Source: Pseudorhodobacter ferrugineus DSM 5888 (GTDB taxonomy: Bacteria; Pseudomonadota; Alphaproteobacteria; Rhodobacterales; Rhodobacteraceae). Taken from it: a stretch of DNA of 64,000 nucleotides. Within the stretch, counting starts at the first letter, position 1; each line of letters opens with the position of its first letter. The stretch is taken from contig NZ_ATVN01000002.1 of the NCBI RefSeq assembly GCF_000420745.1, forward strand, positions 186,001 through 250,000, given 5' to 3'. Shown here one piece after another: positions 60,851 through 64,000 of this stretch. The notes below the pieces were generated by a model. It did no database searches. It was not told the DNA's origin and saw only the letters and a list, made by a program, of their open reading frames with translations. The position numbers and the translations under genes are program-made.

Positions 60851-61924
60851 ATGAAAAAAATTCTTATCCTTTCCACCGCCCTATCCGGCTTTGCCTTTGC
60901 TGCCTCCGCACAAGAAGTCGTGCTGCTGTCGTGGGGCGGGTCCTATGGCAAAAGCCAGAATGAGGCGTATCTCAAGCCATTCACCGCGGAAACCGGCATC
61001 AAAACCACGATGGTCGATGCTGACAACCCTGCAACCCCGATCAAAGCGATGGTCGAGGCGAACAATGTCACCGTTGACGTGGTTGATCTCGAATTTGCCG
61101 ACGCCGTGCGCCTGTGCGACGAAGGTCTGCTGGAACAGCTGGACAAATCCATCCTCGCCGATGGCGCCGATGGCACCCCCGCGATGGACGATTTCCTGCC
61201 CGGCGCTGTGACCGATTGTTCGGTGGCAACCATCGTGTTCTCGACCATGTACGCCTATGACACCACCAAATTCCCGAACGGTGGCCCGGCAACCATGGCC
61301 GACTTTTTCAACATGGAGGCCTTCCCGGGCAAGCGTGGCATGCGCAAAGGCGCCAAGGCCAACCTTGAAATGGCCCTGATGGGCGACGGCGTTCCAGCGG
61401 CTGACGTTTACGCAACGCTGGCCACCGATGAAGGCGTCGATCGCGCATTTGCCATGCTCGACAAAATCAAGGCCGACACAGTCTGGTGGGAAGCCGGCGC
61501 GCAGCCTCCACAGCTGTTGGCCGATGGCGAAGTTGCCATGTCTACCGCCTATAACGGCCGTATTTTTGCGGCTGCCGTAACCGAAGGCAAACCATTCGCC
61601 TCGGTCTGGGATGGTCAGGTCTATGAATATGACGTGCTTGCCATTCCAAAGGGCGCAAAGAACATGGACGCAGCCAAGCAGTTCCTGACCTTTGCCACCG
61701 GCACCCAGCGTCTGGCCGATCAGGCGAAATACATCTCCTATGGTCCGGCGCGCATTTCGTCCGGCCCATTGGTTGGTCTGTTCGAAGATGGCAAAACCGA
61801 AATGGCACCTTTCATGCCAACGGCAGAAGCGAACCTGAAGAACGCTTTGGCATCCGACTTTGAATTCTGGGCTGACCGCGACACCCAGTTGAACGAGCGT
61901 TTCAATTCCTGGTTGCTGAACTAA
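60851..61924 (+). CDS. ABC transporter substrate-binding protein (PotD/F-like), copy 2
   Basis: Second binding protein (357 residues), colinear over its whole length with copy 1. The signal peptide is LILSTALSGFAFAASAQ and shared blocks include DNPATPIKAMVEANNVT, LEFADAVRLCDEGLLE, WWEAGAQPPQLLADGEVAM and the same ending FWADRDTQLNERFNSWLLN. Differences cluster in the probable ligand cleft (for example WDGQVYEYDVLAIPKGAKNM against WDGQVYDVEGWVVPKGAPNL), suggesting a different but related ligand. Followed by a perfect hairpin and the permease genes. Confidence 0.92.
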   Translation: MKKILILSTALSGFAFAASAQEVVLLSWGGSYGKSQNEAYLKPFTAETGIKTTMVDADNPATPIKAMVEANNVTVDVVDLEFADAVRLCDEGLLEQLDKSILADGADGTPAMDDFLPGAVTDCSVATIVFSTMYAYDTTKFPNGGPATMADFFNMEAFPGKRGMRKGAKANLEMALMGDGVPAADVYATLATDEGVDRAFAMLDKIKADTVWWEAGAQPPQLLADGEVAMSTAYNGRIFAAAVTEGKPFASVWDGQVYEYDVLAIPKGAKNMDAAKQFLTFATGTQRLADQAKYISYGPARISSGPLVGLFEDGKTEMAPFMPTAEANLKNALASDFEFWADRDTQLNERFNSWLLN

Positions 61925-61934
61925 TCCCAACCCC

Positions 61935-61960
61935 GAAGGGGCGCAGCCTTGCGCCCCTTC
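61935..61960 (+). other. Hairpin between second binding protein and permease
   Basis: Perfect 11-bp stem GAAGGGGCGCA (61935-61945) with TGCGCCCCTTC (61950-61960), 4-base loop, 10 bases after the stop. No T tract, so more likely an mRNA-stabilising or attenuating hairpin that keeps permease levels below binding-protein levels. Confidence 0.65.
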
Positions 61961-62018
61961 ACCCTAACGCCCCGTCAGAGGGCGCTCAGAAAGACCCAAC
62001 CGACAGGACCGAACCGCT

Positions 62019-63281
62019 ATGGCCTCTCCAGATATGACCACTGACACAGACGTGTTGCGCACCGTTGACGGCACACCGCTGAAAACCGCCTTGGCAATCG
62101 CCTCGCGCCGCGCCCGTATCCGGGCCTTTATGCTGGTCCTGCCGCTTCTCATCTTTATCCTGCTCACCTTTGCCGTCCCCATCGGGCAAATGCTGTCGCG
62201 ATCCTTCACCGATGATAAATTCTCGTCCAATATGGTCGAACTCGGGAAATGGTTTGATGACAATGCAAATGCCGCCCCCGATGAGGCCGCTTATACCGCC
62301 CTTGCAGCCGATCTTGTGACCGCCTCTAACGAGCGTACGGCCGGCAGCGTTGGCACCCGTATCAACTATGAACTGCCCGGCACCCGTTCCCTCTTTACCT
62401 CGGCCGCCCGCAAGGCTGACAAGCTGGAAGCGCCGTTCAAAGAGGCGATTATCGCCCTTGATAAGGATTGGGCCCGCGCCGATCTTTGGGCCGCCATGCG
62501 CTCGGCCTCGGCGGCCGCCACGACCAATTTTTACCAAGCCGCTCTTGACCGTCAAATCGGCGCGGATGGTAATTTTGAGGCAGCCCCCGAAAACACCCAG
62601 ATCTACGTCAAACTCTTCGTCCGCACCTTTGTCATCTCTATCGTCATCACCTTGCTGTGCCTGATGCTGGGCTTTCCCATCGCCCATCTGCTCGCTGTTT
62701 TGCCGATGCGCTATGCCAGCTTGCTGATGATCCTGGTGCTGTTGCCGTTCTGGACCTCGCTTTTGGTGCGTACAACCAGCTGGATGGTCATCCTGCAAAG
62801 TCAGGGTGTGATAAACGATGTCCTCGTTGCCCTTCGTATTGTGGGCGAGGATGGCCGCTTGGCCATGATGTACAATCAAACCGGCACCATCATAGCGATG
62901 ACCCACATCCTTTTGCCCTTCATGATCTTGCCGCTCTATTCGGTCATGAAAACCATCCCCCCCAGCTATGCCCGCGCCGCGCGCAGCCTTGGGGCGACCT
63001 CGTGGACCACCTTCCGCCGCATCTATCTGCCGCAAACCGTATCAGGCATCGGGGCAGGGGGCATCTTGTGCTTCATCCTCGCCGTTGGCTATTACATCAC
63101 GCCCGCGCTTGTGGGGGGGGCAGATGGGACGCTGATTTCCAACCAAATCGCCTTCCACATGCAAAAATCGCTGAACTGGTCGCTGGCCGCCGCCTTGGCC
63201 GCCATGCTCTTGGCCGCAGTTCTGATCCTCTATTGGGCCTATGACCGCATCATCGGCATCGACAACATGAAGCTAGGGTAA
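62019..63281 (+). CDS. ABC transporter permease (PotB-like) with long periplasmic loop
   Basis: Inner-membrane permease of 420 residues. The first helix (FMLVLPLLIFILLTFAVPIG, ~32-51) is followed by an unusually long extracytoplasmic segment (~60-200), then the binding-protein-dependent transport core with five helices. The EAA loop that contacts the ATPase is SYARAARSLGATSWTTFRRI (~311-330). Usual PotB proteins are about 280-310 residues, so the ~140-residue loop is extra. ATG 62019 (MASPDMTTDTDVLRTVDG) is plausible; ATG 62034 is an alternative. It precedes the second permease by six bases. Confidence 0.9.
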   Translation: MASPDMTTDTDVLRTVDGTPLKTALAIASRRARIRAFMLVLPLLIFILLTFAVPIGQMLSRSFTDDKFSSNMVELGKWFDDNANAAPDEAAYTALAADLVTASNERTAGSVGTRINYELPGTRSLFTSAARKADKLEAPFKEAIIALDKDWARADLWAAMRSASAAATTNFYQAALDRQIGADGNFEAAPENTQIYVKLFVRTFVISIVITLLCLMLGFPIAHLLAVLPMRYASLLMILVLLPFWTSLLVRTTSWMVILQSQGVINDVLVALRIVGEDGRLAMMYNQTGTIIAMTHILLPFMILPLYSVMKTIPPSYARAARSLGATSWTTFRRIYLPQTVSGIGAGGILCFILAVGYYITPALVGGADGTLISNQIAFHMQKSLNWSLAAALAAMLLAAVLILYWAYDRIIGIDNMKLG

Positions 63282-63287
63282 ACGCAT

Positions 63288-64000
63288 ATGGCACTTCCCA
63301 TCTACGCCGACACCGCCGAACGTATCTGGTATTATTCCTATCGGGTGATCTGCGCGCTGATTTTTGTCTTTCTGATCGCGCCAATCCTGATCATCATGCC
63401 ATTGTCGTTCAACGCCGAGGCTTATTTCACCTTTTCGCGTGAAATGCTGACATTCGATCCGGCGGGCTATTCGATGCGCTGGTATGACAACTTGCTGACC
63501 TTCGGCATGCAGGCCCCCGATGCCCTGCGCGATGGCGGCTGGTGGGCCGATGTCTGGGCCAATTCAAAATGGCTGCAAGCGGCGAAAAACTCGATCATCG
63601 TGGGGTTCTTTGCCACAATCGTGGCAACCGTATTGGGCACCATTGCCGCAATGGGCCTGTCGCGCCCCGAAATGCCCTACCGCAAGCTGATCATGGCGAT
63701 CCTGATCTCGCCGATGATCGTGCCGATCATCATCACCGCCACGGGCCTGTTCTTCTTCTACTCCGATATTGGCCTCTCGGGCACCTACTTCGGCCTTGTC
63801 ATGGCCCATGCCACGCTGGGCATTCCCTTTGTGATCATCACCGTGACAGCCACGATGATGGGCTTTGACCGCTCGCTGATCCGCGCTGCGCAAAACATGG
63901 GCGCAGGGCCGGTAACAACTTTCTTCAAGGTGCAATTGCCGCTGATCACACCGGGTGTTGTGTCGGGGGCCCTCTTCGCTTTCGTCACCTCGTTTGACGA
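63288..64000 (+). CDS. ABC transporter permease (PotC-like), truncated by window end
   Basis: Second permease of the operon. It starts at ATG 63288 with MALPIYADTAERIWYYSYRV and stays open to the window edge (237 codons visible). The first helix is ICALIFVFLIAPILIIMPLS; the transport core is KNSIIVGFFATIVATVLGTI with further helices; and the EAA loop is DRSLIRAAQNMGAGPVTTFF near the end of the visible part. It pairs with the PotB-like gene to form the membrane channel. The C-terminus lies beyond base 64000. Confidence 0.92.
   Translation, partial: MALPIYADTAERIWYYSYRVICALIFVFLIAPILIIMPLSFNAEAYFTFSREMLTFDPAGYSMRWYDNLLTFGMQAPDALRDGGWWADVWANSKWLQAAKNSIIVGFFATIVATVLGTIAAMGLSRPEMPYRKLIMAILISPMIVPIIITATGLFFFYSDIGLSGTYFGLVMAHATLGIPFVIITVTATMMGFDRSLIRAAQNMGAGPVTTFFKVQLPLITPGVVSGALFAFVTSFD

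Noticed and set aside
61986-63035. Minus-strand open frame opposite the PotB-like permease
   Set aside because: Complement of a membrane protein; low-complexity Gly/Asp/His content.

Overview
The window is about 60% GC and reads as ordinary chromosome of an alphaproteobacterium, most likely Rhodobacterales (Roseobacter/Rhodobacter group). The evidence is a TAXI-type TRAP transporter, a cytochrome c2 gene next to ctaD with FNR-type boxes, a SAM-II riboswitch before metZ, the gene order glyQ-(membrane protein)-glyS-ppdK, a lysC-ptsP pair, and a FolB with a long extra domain. I see no prophage, insertion sequence, CRISPR array, rRNA or plasmid functions. There is one tRNA (Leu, anticodon GAG).

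Layout. 1-9.4 kb: an acetyltransferase and an EcsC protein, then a minus-strand block joining a TAXI TRAP transporter (binding protein, fused permease, DUF1850) to lhgO-dctB-dctD. This looks like an uptake, sensing and oxidation unit for C4/C5 dicarboxylates. 9.4-16 kb: ptsP, lysC, purD, xseA. 16-23.9 kb: a small secreted protein, alkB, a frameshifted YhhN-family gene, ftsY, a DMT transporter, yciB, a damaged mscS-type gene, an unknown membrane protein and a YfcG-like GST. 23.9-31.5 kb: riboswitch-controlled metZ, folE2, two tandem trkH genes and a secreted protease-like protein lacking its catalytic residues. 31.7-41.7 kb: glyQ, a small membrane protein, glyS with an atypical insertion, ppdK, a SleB-type hydrolase, folB-folP and a DMT exporter. 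41.7-50 kb: ilvC divergent from two overlapping Lrp/AsnC genes, a class V aminotransferase, a ubiH-type hydroxylase, a HAD nucleotidase, a GntR regulator and a membrane glycosyltransferase with an MshEN-like N-terminus. 50-58 kb: carA divergent from a YqeY gene, a large nested palindrome, a PEBP-like protein, a DUF2244 protein, ctaD, cycA, lipB, a peptidoglycan-binding-type protein and tRNA-Leu. 58.4-64 kb: a polyamine/opine-type ABC operon with two tandem binding proteins, cut by the window edge.

The most interesting points are: (i) a SAM-II riboswitch followed by a clear intrinsic terminator and an evident antiterminator pairing; (ii) a 97-bp nested inverted repeat at 52005-52101; (iii) a dispersed intergenic element (AT-rich core, often beside a GC-rich hairpin) seen about eight times, mostly just after stop codons; (iv) degenerate catalytic or contact motifs in DctD (GAFTGA loop) and in the trypsin-like protein; (v) a possible c-di-GMP-binding module on a glycosyltransferase; and (vi) a glyS insertion with foreign codon use. 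Three frame disruptions (two in mscS at homopolymers, one in the YhhN gene) suggest that local sequence errors or recent decay should be checked.
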